A DNA stretch of 60,861 bases, from assembly GCA_951812315.1 (NCBI GenBank), contig CATOSA010000031.1, forward strand, positions 1-60,861. The letters run 5' to 3'. The DNA is from an uncultured Burkholderiales bacterium. Lineage in GTDB: Bacteria; Pseudomonadota; Gammaproteobacteria; Burkholderiales; Eutrophovitaceae. Shown here in pieces: positions 28,742 to 38,338 of the stretch; positions within the stretch are counted from its first letter, which is position 1; the number at the start of each line of letters is the position of its first letter. The translations under genes were made by a program, and so were the position numbers. The notes below the pieces were generated by a model. That model made no database searches. It saw only the letters and a list, made by a program, of their open reading frames with translations, and had not been told where the DNA came from.

Positions 28742-30640
28742 ATGACACAGACATACGCAGAATTCTATCGCCGTTCGATCGACGATCGGGATGCATTCTG
28801 GACTGAACAGGCCGAATTGATCGATTGGCACAAGCCATTTGAAAAAGTACTTGCATACGCCAATCCGCCCTTTGCCAACTGGTTTGTCGGCGGCCAGACC
28901 AACTTGTGTCATAACGCGATTGACCGCCACCTCGGGTCTCGCGCTGACCAGAATGCACTGGTTTACATATCGACCGAGACAGACACCGAGCGCACATACA
29001 GCTATTCCGAATTGCATCGGGAAGTGACGCGTTGTGCAGCGATTCTGCGCGGTTTGGGGGTGGGTAAAGGTGATCGCGTCCTGATATACATGCCGATGAT
29101 CCCCGAGGCCATTTTTGCGATGTTGGCCTGCGCCCGCCTCGGTGCGATCCATTGTGTTGTGTTCGGTGGCTTCGCGGCAGCCAGTCTGGCCCTGCGTATT
29201 GACGACGCCCGGCCCAAGGTCATCATGACGGCTGACGCCGGAATGCGTGCCGGCAAGGTCATACGCTACAAGCCGTTGCTGGACGAAGCGCTTCAGCTGA
29301 CCGGCTCGCCTGCGCAGAACGTCGTTATCGTTGATCGCGGTCTGGACGAAGGGATGTTACGAACGGAAGGGCGTGACCTCGACTATGCGACTCTGGCGAG
29401 GCAGCACGACTCGGAGGACGTGCCAGTCACCTGGCTCGAATCGAGCGAACCCAGCTATATCGTGCATACCTCAGGGACTACCGGTAAACCCAAAGGCGTA
29501 CAGCGTGATACCGGCGGCTATGCGGTCGCACTGGCCGCATCAATGCGACATATCTACTGTGGCAGCCCCGGTGACACCATGTTCACCACCTCCGATATTG
29601 GCTGGATTGTCGGGCACTCGTACATCGTTTATGCGCCGTTGATCTGCGGAATGACCACCATCGTGTACGAGGGCGTGCCAATACGACCGGATCCGGGCAT
29701 CTGGTGGAAAATTGCGCAGGATCACAATGTCAACGTCATGTTTTCCTCCCCGACCGGAATTCGTGTCCTGAAAAAGCAGGATCCGGAATACATAAGCAAG
29801 CATGACCTTTCATCATTCAAGCATATTTTCCTTGCCGGTGAACCGCTCGACAAGCCAACGCACAACTGGTTGACTGATGCAATCGGCAAACCTGTCATTG
29901 ACCACTATTGGCAAACGGAAACCGGTTGGCCGATTCTGACCTCCGCCCCGGGCGTGGAGCAAACACCAATCAAGTTCGGCAGCCCGTCCTTTGCTGCCTA
30001 TGGTTACGATCTCAAATTGTTGCGCGAATCTGACGCAAGCGAAGCGGGCGTTAACGAGAAGGGTGTTGTCGCTGTTATTCCGCCGTTGCCGCCCGGGTGC
30101 ATGACGACTGTCTGGGGTGACGACGAGCGATTTGTCAAAACCTATTTTTCGACCTTTAGCACGAAGCTGGTCTATTCAACTTTTGACTGGGGAATTCGGG
30201 ACGAGGAGGGCTATTACTTCATCCTCGGGCGTACCGATGACGTCATCAATGTTGCCGGACACCGGTTGGGTACCCGCGAAATAGAAGAAGCCGTTCAGTC
30301 ACATTCGAATATTGCGGAGGTGGCAGTCGTCGGCGTCGAGGATCAGCTTAAAGGCCAAATGCCACTGGCGTTTGCGGTCGCGAAGAACGCCGACCTGATA
30401 TCGACCGATGAATCGAAGGCAGCGCAGGAAAAAGAGGTGCTGGCAACGGTTGATGCACAACTTGGCGCCATCGCGCGTCCGCGAAGCGTCCACTTCGTGT
30501 CCATGCTGCCGAAGACCCGTTCCGGAAAGTTGTTGCGCCGATCTATCCAGGCGCTTGCGGAAGGCCGCGACCCGGGTGACTTGAGCACACTGGAAGATCC
30601 AGCGGCTCTTGACCAGATTCGACTGGCGATTGGGCGCTAG
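28742..30640 (+). CDS. prpE: Propionyl-CoA synthetase PrpE
   Basis: AMP-forming acyl-CoA synthetase, 632 aa, activating propionate to propionyl-CoA. Adenylation motifs are YIVHTSGTTGKPKGVQRDTGG, HYWQTETGWPI, and STFDWGIRDEEGYYFILGRTDDVINVAGHRLGT. The C-terminal PKTRSGKLLRR holds the catalytic, acetylation-prone Lys. GGAGG just upstream supports the ATG. The N-terminal FYRRSIDDRDAFW separates it from short acetate enzymes, and length and context favour PrpE over Acs. With prpBCD and AcuI it forms a propionate/acrylate catabolic set. Confidence 0.93.
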   Translation: MTQTYAEFYRRSIDDRDAFWTEQAELIDWHKPFEKVLAYANPPFANWFVGGQTNLCHNAIDRHLGSRADQNALVYISTETDTERTYSYSELHREVTRCAAILRGLGVGKGDRVLIYMPMIPEAIFAMLACARLGAIHCVVFGGFAAASLALRIDDARPKVIMTADAGMRAGKVIRYKPLLDEALQLTGSPAQNVVIVDRGLDEGMLRTEGRDLDYATLARQHDSEDVPVTWLESSEPSYIVHTSGTTGKPKGVQRDTGGYAVALAASMRHIYCGSPGDTMFTTSDIGWIVGHSYIVYAPLICGMTTIVYEGVPIRPDPGIWWKIAQDHNVNVMFSSPTGIRVLKKQDPEYISKHDLSSFKHIFLAGEPLDKPTHNWLTDAIGKPVIDHYWQTETGWPILTSAPGVEQTPIKFGSPSFAAYGYDLKLLRESDASEAGVNEKGVVAVIPPLPPGCMTTVWGDDERFVKTYFSTFSTKLVYSTFDWGIRDEEGYYFILGRTDDVINVAGHRLGTREIEEAVQSHSNIAEVAVVGVEDQLKGQMPLAFAVAKNADLISTDESKAAQEKEVLATVDAQLGAIARPRSVHFVSMLPKTRSGKLLRRSIQALAEGRDPGDLSTLEDPAALDQIRLAIGR

Positions 30641-30934
30641 CAGCAAACGCCGTTGTGTTTGTCGCACTTCCGTCGATCGGAGCAAAGCTGTTGAAAGTAA
30701 TGACCGCGGACGAGGCCGGTGCCGCTTGCACGTAGCAAAGTGTCGACAAGACAGGCATCACTCCTGGCATCCCGCAAACCACATCGATTGCAAATTATGT
30801 GGTTCGCGAGATAACTCGTTCGCTACATACCGCACACACGAATCGTTTAGCGCCTTTGAGCTGACATTTTTTCAGCGGCTGTCGTTGTCTGACGGGCATC
30901 GCGTTGGCTCAAGTTGGCGGAACAGGAGATCGGG

Positions 30935-31270
30935 ATGAAGTGGCTGATGCGCATCAACATAGCGGCAATTGTCGTCTACGCGTCGTTTACCGCGGCTATT
31001 GTGGCCGCCGACATCTGGATTTTTCCGAAACTGGAATCGCTTGCGCCGCCCCCGCCGGCTGTCGAAGCCGCCATCAAGCAGGGAAACAATATCGACGCCT
31101 TGCGCGAAATCAGTCTGGTTCTGTTCGATCACGTTACAGCGCAGGCCGAAACGATCAACGAGTTGGTCGACAGTGGTGTGTTCTGGACGCGGCTGCACTT
31201 TGTGGGTGCGATGGGGCTTGCTTGCGTGAACGTGGCCTTGTTGATTCGTTTGCAGCGAAACCGTGCGTGA
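30935..31270 (+). CDS. Small two-helix membrane protein, function unknown
   Basis: 111 aa from ATG 30935, preceded by AGGAGA. An N-terminal membrane segment (IAAIVVYASFTAAIVAADIW) is followed by a Pro-rich and acidic/polar loop of about 60 residues, and a C-terminal membrane segment (FVGAMGLACVNVALLI). I do not recognise the family. It lies 61 bases upstream of ccoI on the same strand, so a link to oxidase maturation is possible but only by position. The 294 bases upstream (30641-30934) show no gene. Confidence 0.7.
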   Translation: MKWLMRINIAAIVVYASFTAAIVAADIWIFPKLESLAPPPPAVEAAIKQGNNIDALREISLVLFDHVTAQAETINELVDSGVFWTRLHFVGAMGLACVNVALLIRLQRNRA

Positions 31271-31330
31271 TTGACCTGGCGCAAAGCGTTCCTGGACCCG
31301 TTGCACATACTGTCGGGCAGATATTCCAAC

Positions 31331-33852
31331 ATGTGTGCAACCGAGAATAGAACTACTCCCGAAAACGCTGTGCTGCCGGTGTCGACATACCCTGAAACGA
31401 CGTCCTCGCAACCGGCTGCCGATGCTTGCTACCACTGCGGATTGCCGATTCCGAAAGGACTGGACCTCCAGGTCACAATCGGCGATGAGGCGCGCGACAT
31501 GTGTTGTGCCGGTTGTGAGGCTGTGGCGAACGCGATCGTTGACGCCGGGCTGGACGACTACTATGCCCGGCGCGACAAATTTCCGGAATCCAGATTCGAT
31601 GCGCTGCCCGATATCGTCAGCGATTTGTCGGTCTTCGATCGGCCTGAAGTCCAAGCCGGATTTGTTACCCATGCTTCCGATGAACAAAGTGAAGCAGCGC
31701 TAATCCTCGAAGGTATTACCTGTCCCGCCTGTATCTGGCTCAATGAGACGCATTTGGCGCGACAACTGGGTGTCGTGGCAGTATAAACATCAACTACACG
31801 ACGAACCGCGCACTCGTTCGCTGGGATACGCGTGTCACCTCCTTGTCGGCCATCCTTGCGGCGATACACGACATCGGCTATCGCGCCTATCCTTACGATG
31901 CACAGTCGCTCGAAGCCGCACAGCGGCGTCAAGCGCGTGGTTTGCTCGCACGTCTTGCAATTGCCGGGTTGGGAATGATGCAAGTAATGATGTATGCATT
32001 GCCCGAATACCTGACTGGAGACGGCCGCATCGCGAGCGATCTGGATTCGCTGATGCGCTGGGCGGCCCTTATTCTGACTTTGCCAGTCGTGCTCTATTCG
32101 GCGTCTCCGTTTATCTCGGGCGCCTGGCGTGATGTGCGCACACATCGCGTTGGCATGGACGTGCCTGTTGCGCTTGCGATTGCAATAGCCTTCGCAGCCA
32201 GTGTGCTTGCGACAATTACGCATGACGGTGCAGTCTATTTCGATTCGATCGCGATGTTTGTGTTTCTCTTGCTTGGTGCGCGCTACCTTGAATTAAGGGC
32301 GAGGCAGAAAGCTGCATCGCATCTTGAGTCCCTTTCACGGGCACTTCCGGCAACTGCCAATTATCTGGCGCAGTTTCCTGAATCCATGCACGCCGAAACG
32401 GTACCAGCCGGCACATTAGTTGAGGGCCAGTACATTCTAGTACGACCTGGCGAAACGTTCCCGGTAGATGGACTCATCGAGCAAGGTGAGACCGAAGTGG
32501 ATGAATCATTTGTCACGGGCGAAAGCATGCCGGTCAGCCGGTTTAAAGGCGAACTGGTCGTCGGCGGTTCGACCAACCGCGGCAATCCCGTGGTTGTCTG
32601 TGTGCAGCACGTCGGTGAACACACCGTGCTATCGGCGATTGTAAAGTTGATGGAACGCGCGACACATTCTCGACCCCGGTTACAGGAGTTCACCGACGCG
32701 GTTGCCGCGCGTTTCGTGGCCGTCGTGCTGATATTGGCGACTGGCGTCGCCGCCTGGTGGCTTTTGAATGACCCGTCTCGTGCGTTGCCGATTGTGGTGT
32801 CCGTATTGATCGTGACATGTCCATGCGCGCTCGCATTGGCCACACCGATGGCCATGGCTGTCGCAACCAGTTACGCGGGCCGGCACGGCCTGCTGGTTAC
32901 GCGTTCCCACGCGCTGGAAACACTCGCCCGGGCGTCGCATTTTGTCATCGACAAAACCGGTACTTTGACCGAAGGAAAAGTGACGGTGAATGAAATTGGT
33001 GCACTGGGAACGAACCGCGATCGCGCGCTCTCGCTTGCCGCTGCGCTCGAATATGGTTCAGAGCACCCGATTGCCGAAGCCATCCGCGAGGTGGCGCCCG
33101 CGAGCCGTCCAGCGCAACGCATTCGCAACCTGCCTGGCCGGGGAATCGAGGGCATTGTCGATGGCAGGCATTATCGAATTGGCACTGCCGAGTTCGCGGC
33201 CGAGCTGGTTGGCGCAGAAGAGACGCCTGCGCATGCGTTTCAAACATGGCTTGCAACGGAAGGCCAGTTACTAGCGGGATTCCGGTTTGATGACCGGCTC
33301 AGGCCGGACGCGCCTGCTTTTGTTCAGGCATTGCGTGCGCAAAACCGCGAGATCGAATTGCTCTCGGGCGATCACGCCGTATCCGTGGGCAAAGCGGCGG
33401 CCAGCTTGGGCATTACCGTCTGGCACGCTGCAATGACGCCACAGGACAAGCTGGACTACGTCAAGGAACTGCAGGCGCAGGGCGCGATCGTCGCGATGAT
33501 TGGCGACGGCGTCAACGATGCGCCGGTCCTGGCCCAGGCGCAGGTGTCGATTGCAATGATGAGCGGTGCCGCGCTTGCGCAGGGGGCCGCGGATATGATT
33601 TTTCTGTCCGGCCGGCTGTCCGATGTTGCCCGGATGTTCAAATACGCACGCCGTACCCGTCGCATCGTGCGCCAGAATCTGGCATGGGCAGCCAGCTACA
33701 ATATCGTAGCGATCCCGCTTGCGATGACGGGTTATGTCACGCCGTGGATGGCCGCAATCGGAATGTCCGCCAGCTCATTGTTGGTCGTTCTGAACGCATT
33801 GCGGCTCGCGCGAAGACCTCGCGACCACAAGCTCGTCATAGCACCGGGATGA
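31331..33852 (+). pseudogene. ccoI: Cu-translocating P-type ATPase CcoI (FixI), one frame break
   Basis: Copper exporter that supplies the cbb3 oxidase. The N-terminal part (31331-31786) has the CcoI-specific Cys region YHCGLPIPKG / MCCAGCEAVANAI and a metal-binding-like GITCPACIWLNE. The frame is lost at about 31781-31786, where one base appears missing. From there the second frame continues INYTTNRALVRWDTRV and the rest. Key P-type features are the actuator TGES, the membrane CPCALAL, the phosphorylation site DKTGTLTEGK and the hinge GDGVNDAPVLAQA. Repaired length is about 840 aa. The C-terminal codons overlap a 15-bp tandem repeat. ccoS follows, as in ccoGHIS clusters. Confidence 0.9.
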
Positions 33853-33887
33853 GCGGTACCGGGATGAACAGTGCCGGGATGAACAGT
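33843..33887 (+). repeat. 15-bp tandem repeat, three units, at the ccoI end
   Basis: Units ACCGGGATGAGCGGT, ACCGGGATGAACAGT and GCCGGGATGAACAGT lie at 33843, 33858 and 33873. The first contains the ccoI stop codon, so the array extends the gene tail into the spacer. A degenerate continuation (CATGAGAAGTCCCGG) follows to about 33921. Confidence 0.85.
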
Positions 33888-34015
33888 AGCGTGACGAGTC
33901 ATAAGGGCATGAGAAGTCCCGGAACAACCAGTGTCCAGCTGAATTCCTGTACATTTCCATTCATGCAGTGATCTGTTGCCGGATTGATCCGCATCCTCGT
34001 TTACTGCCAGCACAC

Positions 34016-34174
34016 ATGGACATACTCTTCCTGCTGATACCCCTGTCTGTTCTGATGGTGGCACTGGTTGGCCTGGTCTTCTGGTGGTCGGTGCGCAACG
34101 GGCAATATGATGATCTCGAAGGCCCCGCGCACCGAATCGTCGATGATGATGACGTTCCGGCTGAGCGCGACTGA
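34016..34174 (+). CDS. ccoS: cbb3 oxidase maturation protein CcoS
   Basis: Small membrane protein needed for cofactor insertion into cbb3 oxidase. It is 52 aa from ATG 34016: MDILFLLIPLSVLMVALVGLVFWWSV (one helix, read in parts), then the typical RNGQYDDLEGPAHRIVDDDD. The upstream in-frame extension from 33968 is rejected because it lacks similarity and precedes the conserved start. It lies 164 bases downstream of ccoI and 23 kb from the ccoNOQP genes it serves. Confidence 0.92.
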   Translation: MDILFLLIPLSVLMVALVGLVFWWSVRNGQYDDLEGPAHRIVDDDDVPAERD

Positions 34175-34300
34175 AGGCGAAGTGAAACAAACGGCCAGTC
34201 GCGTGAATGAGCGCGTCGACCGGCTGAATTCCGAAACAGCGTTCGATCCGGTCGGCGCGGTTTTTGTATACTTTATTCTTTTCTACGGTCACCGTAATTC

Positions 34301-35134
34301 ATGAAGCGACGCATCTTTTTGAAAGTTTTTGCTGCAGCGGCCGGATGGATTTCGGTCGCAAAACGTTCGTTCGCCGCGGTACTTCCCGAGTCATCGGCAG
34401 TGCCAGGCGGTATCGCAATCAAACATCTTGGCGCATCCGTCAAACCGCCTCGCGTGGAACTGGGCGGGAAGCGCGTTCTGGTCGCAGGCGATTCAACCGG
34501 CTGGGACGCAGTTGTTGGCATATCGCTCAAGACCAAGGCAGACACCTCGATCAATATCAATGTTGCATGGCCGGACGGGAAGGACGAGACGCTCGCCATA
34601 CCTGTTGGCAACAAGGACTACGCGACCCAGGAACTGACTGTTAAGCCAGGGCAAGTCAATCTGTCTGCGGAAAATCTCGCCCGCCATCGCCGGGAAAGCG
34701 CTCATCTGCGGAAAATTCGCAGCACGTATTCCGAGCCATTGCTGGGTTCACTGATACTGGTGCCGCCTTGCGAAGGAAGGCGCTCCAGCTCATATGGATT
34801 GCGCAGGGTTTTTAATGGGGAATCAAGAAATCCCCACAGTGGAATGGATCTCGCGGCACCAAAAGGTACTCCCGTTCTCGCGGCTGCCACCGGGCGAGTC
34901 GTTGACGTCGGCAATTATTTCTTCTCCGGCAATATCATCATCATTGATCATGGCCTTGGATTTCTGACCTTGTACGCACATCTGAGTGAAATGGACGTGG
35001 CCGTCGGTGATGCGGTTCAGAGCGGGATGCCCATTGGCAAAGTCGGTGCCACCGGCCGGGTGACCGGCCCTCATCTTCATTTTTCCGTTTACCTGAATGC
35101 CGTTCCGGTTGACCCGGCACTTTTTCTTTCTTGA
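34301..35134 (+). CDS. M23-family (LytM) peptidoglycan endopeptidase
   Basis: 277 aa, exported. The N-terminal MKRRIFLKVFAAAAGWISVA resembles a Tat or Sec signal with twin basic residues. A beta-rich domain (about 50-130) follows, then the zinc peptidase domain with HSGMD (first His/Asp ligands), LYAHL and HLHF. Such enzymes cut peptide crosslinks in the cell wall, and all expected metal ligands are present. It has no obvious functional link to ccoS upstream or the cupin downstream. Confidence 0.92.
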   Translation: MKRRIFLKVFAAAAGWISVAKRSFAAVLPESSAVPGGIAIKHLGASVKPPRVELGGKRVLVAGDSTGWDAVVGISLKTKADTSININVAWPDGKDETLAIPVGNKDYATQELTVKPGQVNLSAENLARHRRESAHLRKIRSTYSEPLLGSLILVPPCEGRRSSSYGLRRVFNGESRNPHSGMDLAAPKGTPVLAAATGRVVDVGNYFFSGNIIIIDHGLGFLTLYAHLSEMDVAVGDAVQSGMPIGKVGATGRVTGPHLHFSVYLNAVPVDPALFLS

Positions 35135-35165
35135 CCGCAGTCAGAATCGGGATAGGGCACATGCA

Positions 35166-35870
35166 ATGCAGATGACATCACAAATCAACGCAGACCTTTC
35201 AGAGGTTTGCTCGGTGGACACGGCGCAACTCGGATGGGCGCAAAGCCCAAGTGGCACCGTGTGGCGCAAGCGCGTTCACCTGGTGGGCCCACCGGAATCC
35301 GGGCAGGTGACATCGGTGGTTCGGTATGACGCCGATTCGAATTTCCCGACGCACGAGCACCCGGACGGTGAGGAAATTCTGGTTCTGGAGGGCGTATTCT
35401 CGGATGAACAAGGTGATTGGCCGGCCGGCACGTTCTTGTTGAATCCGGAAGGGTTTCGCCATGCACCGTTTTCGAAGGAAGGCTGTGTGTTATTCGTCAA
35501 GCTCAGACAGCTTGCCGGACTGGACCGCCGCCACGTCGCGATCGATACGCAATCGCTCGAATGGCAGCCAGGCCCGGAGCCAGGTGTGACGCGCAAGTCG
35601 TTGTATGCGCAAGATGGCTATACGGACACCATGGCACTCGAGAATTGGGACGCTGGTGCTAATCCTGAGTCGGTATCGTACCCGGGAGGTGCAGAGTTAT
35701 TCGTCATCGACGGCAATCTGTCGGACGAGAATGGTCAATATGCGCCCGGGCATTGGCTGCGTTTTCCGGTAGGTGCCCAACATCGACCCCATACCGATTC
35801 GGGGTGTATTTTCTATATCAAGCGCGGCGGGCTGCAATACTTGCATTCGGACGATAGCCCGACGATCTAG
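35166..35870 (+). CDS. Double-cupin (ChrR-like) protein
   Basis: 234 aa from ATG 35166; a second ATG at 35172 is equally possible. Two tandem cupin modules are visible. The first has HEHPDGEEILVLEGVFSDEQGDWPAGTFLLNPEG and the second has GAELFVIDGNLSDENGQYAPGHWLRFPVGAQHRPHT (both read in parts). Metal-binding His/Glu are present in the first, while the second has fewer. It resembles the ChrR cupin fold but lacks the N-terminal zinc-binding anti-sigma domain, and no ECF sigma gene is adjacent. Function is unknown. Confidence 0.85.
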   Translation: MQMTSQINADLSEVCSVDTAQLGWAQSPSGTVWRKRVHLVGPPESGQVTSVVRYDADSNFPTHEHPDGEEILVLEGVFSDEQGDWPAGTFLLNPEGFRHAPFSKEGCVLFVKLRQLAGLDRRHVAIDTQSLEWQPGPEPGVTRKSLYAQDGYTDTMALENWDAGANPESVSYPGGAELFVIDGNLSDENGQYAPGHWLRFPVGAQHRPHTDSGCIFYIKRGGLQYLHSDDSPTI

Positions 35871-36215
35871 CAGGCTGACAATCGTCTTGAAAGATCTTGA
35901 GACGAGCCCAATATGAATGCAGGGAAGAGGGCGTTCGGCATAGGCGCTCCAAGGCGCGTTTCGGGATGCACGTTAAGTGCTCCGCAATTGGTCGCCGCCA
36001 CTTTTCGATAGTGTCAATTTTAGGTGGCGTCAATTTGCAGGCGGACCGTTCAACCTTGGGCGCATCATCGTTGGCTGCATCTGACGGATGACACGCTTAC
36101 TGTTGTTTGCAAGACTTCGCTCTGATCCCTGCTAAAGCACCGATTCTGATCGCGCGCTCTATGCGCAAATATCCACACCAACAGCTGTTCCACCGCAGCC
36201 AAAAAAGGAGAAAAC
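35871..36215. other. Intergenic region without a recognisable gene
   Basis: 345 bases between the cupin and DsrE-like genes. Only short frames without family resemblance are present. AAAGGAGA at about 36202 serves as the ribosome site of the next gene. Confidence 0.6.
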
Positions 36216-36569
36216 ATGCATTTCGCAATTTCCGCAACATGGGGCCCGACGGATCCAACCCGCGCCGCATTGCCATTCGTTTTCGCAGCGTCTGCTTTGC
36301 AGGCGGGAGACACGGTGACATTGATGTTGTTTCACGATGCCGTACATATGGCAACTGAAGGCACTGCCGACAAGCTGGTGCCATTTGGCCCTCCGCCGCG
36401 ATTCGAAGAGGTTGTCGCGCATGCCGGTTCAGAAGTTCTCGTGTGCAAACCCTGCCTGGTGGTTCGTCAGATTCCGGAAGACAAACTGGACGACCGACTC
36501 ACGCTCGCCGGGATGAACGAATTCCATGCTGCCGCAGCGCGCGAAGATGCGCGTGTCGTTACTTTCTAG
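36216..36569 (+). CDS. DsrE-family protein
   Basis: 117-aa protein with a DsrE/DsrF-like fold: an N-terminal strand (MHFAISATWGPTDPTRAALP), then FVFAASALQAGDTVTLMLFHDAVHMA, and a Cys pair in LVCKPCLVVRQI. Such proteins act in sulfur transfer or thiol chemistry. The CxxC-like pair is consistent with that, but no sulfur-oxidation genes are near. A clear ribosome site precedes ATG 36216. Confidence 0.85.
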   Translation: MHFAISATWGPTDPTRAALPFVFAASALQAGDTVTLMLFHDAVHMATEGTADKLVPFGPPPRFEEVVAHAGSEVLVCKPCLVVRQIPEDKLDDRLTLAGMNEFHAAAAREDARVVTF

Positions 36570-37017
36570 CCCCGGTTCCCGGAAGTTTGATCAACGCGCC
36601 TGAAACGATTCCGGTGCAATCTGTACGTCGTCCGCAGAAATGGCGGTCCATGACCGGTCTCGTACGCCTGGCTGCCATTTTCAGGCGTTAGTGCACGTTT
36701 GACGTAGCCAGCGCGTCATATGTCGTCGTTCCTGTCGAAATGGCCCTGGCGCAAACATCCTATTTGCTCTAGATAATATGTGAAGCCATTGATTGCATTA
36801 AGTATATTGTCAGGGATATGGGGCGTCTGTTTCAGGCATGCATGGTGCTGTCAAATAGTCCAATAGAGGTCAAAATACCAGTGAGAACTGATATGCACCT
36901 CTCAATTTTGGACACGTTGCCAGCATTGACACCACAGCTCCGGAGGACACGCCAGGCGAAGAGCTGGCTGCGACGACAGAGGGTAAGGCGTCGTTCTCGC
37001 TCGGAAGTGGCAAGAGG
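36570..37017. other. Intergenic region, possible 5' end of the GGDEF gene
   Basis: Mostly without features. From about 36892 to 37017 the frame of the next gene is open (after a TGA near 36889) and reads DTTAPEDTPGEELAATTEG. ATG 36892 lies in a different frame. The true N-terminus of the GGDEF protein may therefore begin here if another base error is present. Confidence 0.4.
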
Positions 37018-37785
37018 ATGCTTTTCATACTTTCGCCATTCCTGGCGATTGTCATCGTGCTGGTCTGGCTGGCAATTCTTAGCATCAGCATTCTCGCTGC
37101 GGGTCGAGCGTATGTCGAAGGCGAGAGCCTGTGGTCCAAGAGTCAGAAAGAATCCGTCTTTCACCTGTTGCGTTATGCCGAGACCGGTGCGGAGCGCGAC
37201 GTCATCGAGTATGAACGCGCCATAGCGGTACCGCTTGGCTTTCGCCAGGCGCGGCTTGAGCTGGAAAAGTCGGATCCAAACTACGAGATCGCCTACAACG
37301 GATTTGTGAAAGGCGGAAGCCACCCGGATGACATTCCCGGCGTGATATCGCTTTATGAGCGTTTCCACCGGGTGAGCTACATGAAGAGCGTTCTGGACAT
37401 CTGGAGAACGGGTGACGCCTTCATCGCAAGGCTCAACAGGGCCGCAGAAGATTTGCGCCGAATCTATTCGTCCGAGCAACCTGACCTCGCTCAGCGTGAC
37501 CTGATTGCAAGCCGCATCGTCCAGATCGATGAAGAACTCAGGCCCTGGCAAAACAAGTTCTCGAACACGCTGGGTGCTGCCACCCGCTGGATTAAATCGA
37601 CACTACTCATCGTCGTTCTTTCGGTAGCGGGCACTCTTATTCCAGTTGGTATCGTTCTTACGCAACGCATGGTCAGTCGCTTCGACCAGGCCGAACGGGA
37701 ACTCAAGGGACTCAGACTACGGGAAGAATATGCTGCCAAGCTCGCTTACCACGCGAGCCACGATCCTTTGACCGGCCTGTTCAAT
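37018..37785 (+). pseudogene. Truncated membrane diguanylate cyclase (sensor + start of GGDEF)
   Basis: N-terminal part of a membrane-anchored GGDEF protein. It has one membrane helix (PFLAIVIVLVWLAILSISIL), a roughly 170-residue periplasmic sensor region, and a second helix near residue 200 (TLLIVVLSVAGTLIPVGIVL). A signalling helix and the opening of the GGDEF domain (YHASHDPLTGLFN) follow. Homology stops exactly at FN (37785); the catalytic GGDEF motif is absent. The frame runs on to 37965, but that part is antisense to a porin gene. The start is uncertain because the ribosome site is poor. The gene ends at the junction described in the findings. Confidence 0.82.
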
Positions 37786-38123
37786 GGGATCAGGGATGAT
37801 CGGATACTGTATCTTGCCGTTAAGCCCATCCCAGTAGTCGTTATTGGCGCGGCCGACATTGATTATTTCTGCCATCCCTTCCACTCGCGCGTCTTCCAGC
37901 CAAGCAGCGTACGCATTGTCAGCGCGTCGCCGGTTTCCCGCCCCGTCTGCCGGACATTCTCGTAGCGGGGCCGCAAGCTGAATATCAATTCCCCCTCAGT
38001 CAGGGATTCGCCAAGAGTCGTGCTGTCGTCGACGTCAGTGATTATCGGCATTTCAGCGACTGAAGTAAGAGGTGCACAGAAAAGTGCAGTCGCTAGCAGG
38101 AAGCAGGGTATTGCGGTGCGCAT
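37786..38123 (-). pseudogene. Truncated outer-membrane porin-like protein (N-terminal fragment)
   Basis: The start ATG 38123 is preceded by AAGGAG. It has a signal peptide MRTAIPCFLLATALFCAPLTSVA, then ELIFSLRPRYENVRQTGRETGDALTMRTLLGW (in parts), the N-terminal strands of an alginate-export-type or related 16/18-strand porin. A one-base loss near 37875 shifts the frame; beyond it the expected INVGRANNDYWDGLNGKIQYP continues to about 37786. There the homology ends at the GGDEF junction. The beta-barrel remainder, about 300 residues or more, is missing. Confidence 0.75.
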
Positions 38124-38338
38124 CGTGCATCTCCTTGACAAGGATCAACGTCTTGTACGCAGCATCCCCTAGGATGGCTTCATGCACCATTCTGCAAAGG
38201 AACGAGTCGCGGACTCGGAAAGAGCTAGGCAAATTAGTCCGAAAGGGTGAGTCGTGAATTGACCCATAAGCCAACCGAACTACGCGCGCCAGGCCGCCAT
38301 TGCACAACGGTTGGCAACGTTGCCATCTGGAGATCATA

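Noticed and set aside
36832..37551. 239-codon minus-strand frame opposite the GGDEF gene start
   Set aside because: No motif or ribosome site; the plus-strand sensor region is the recognisable one.
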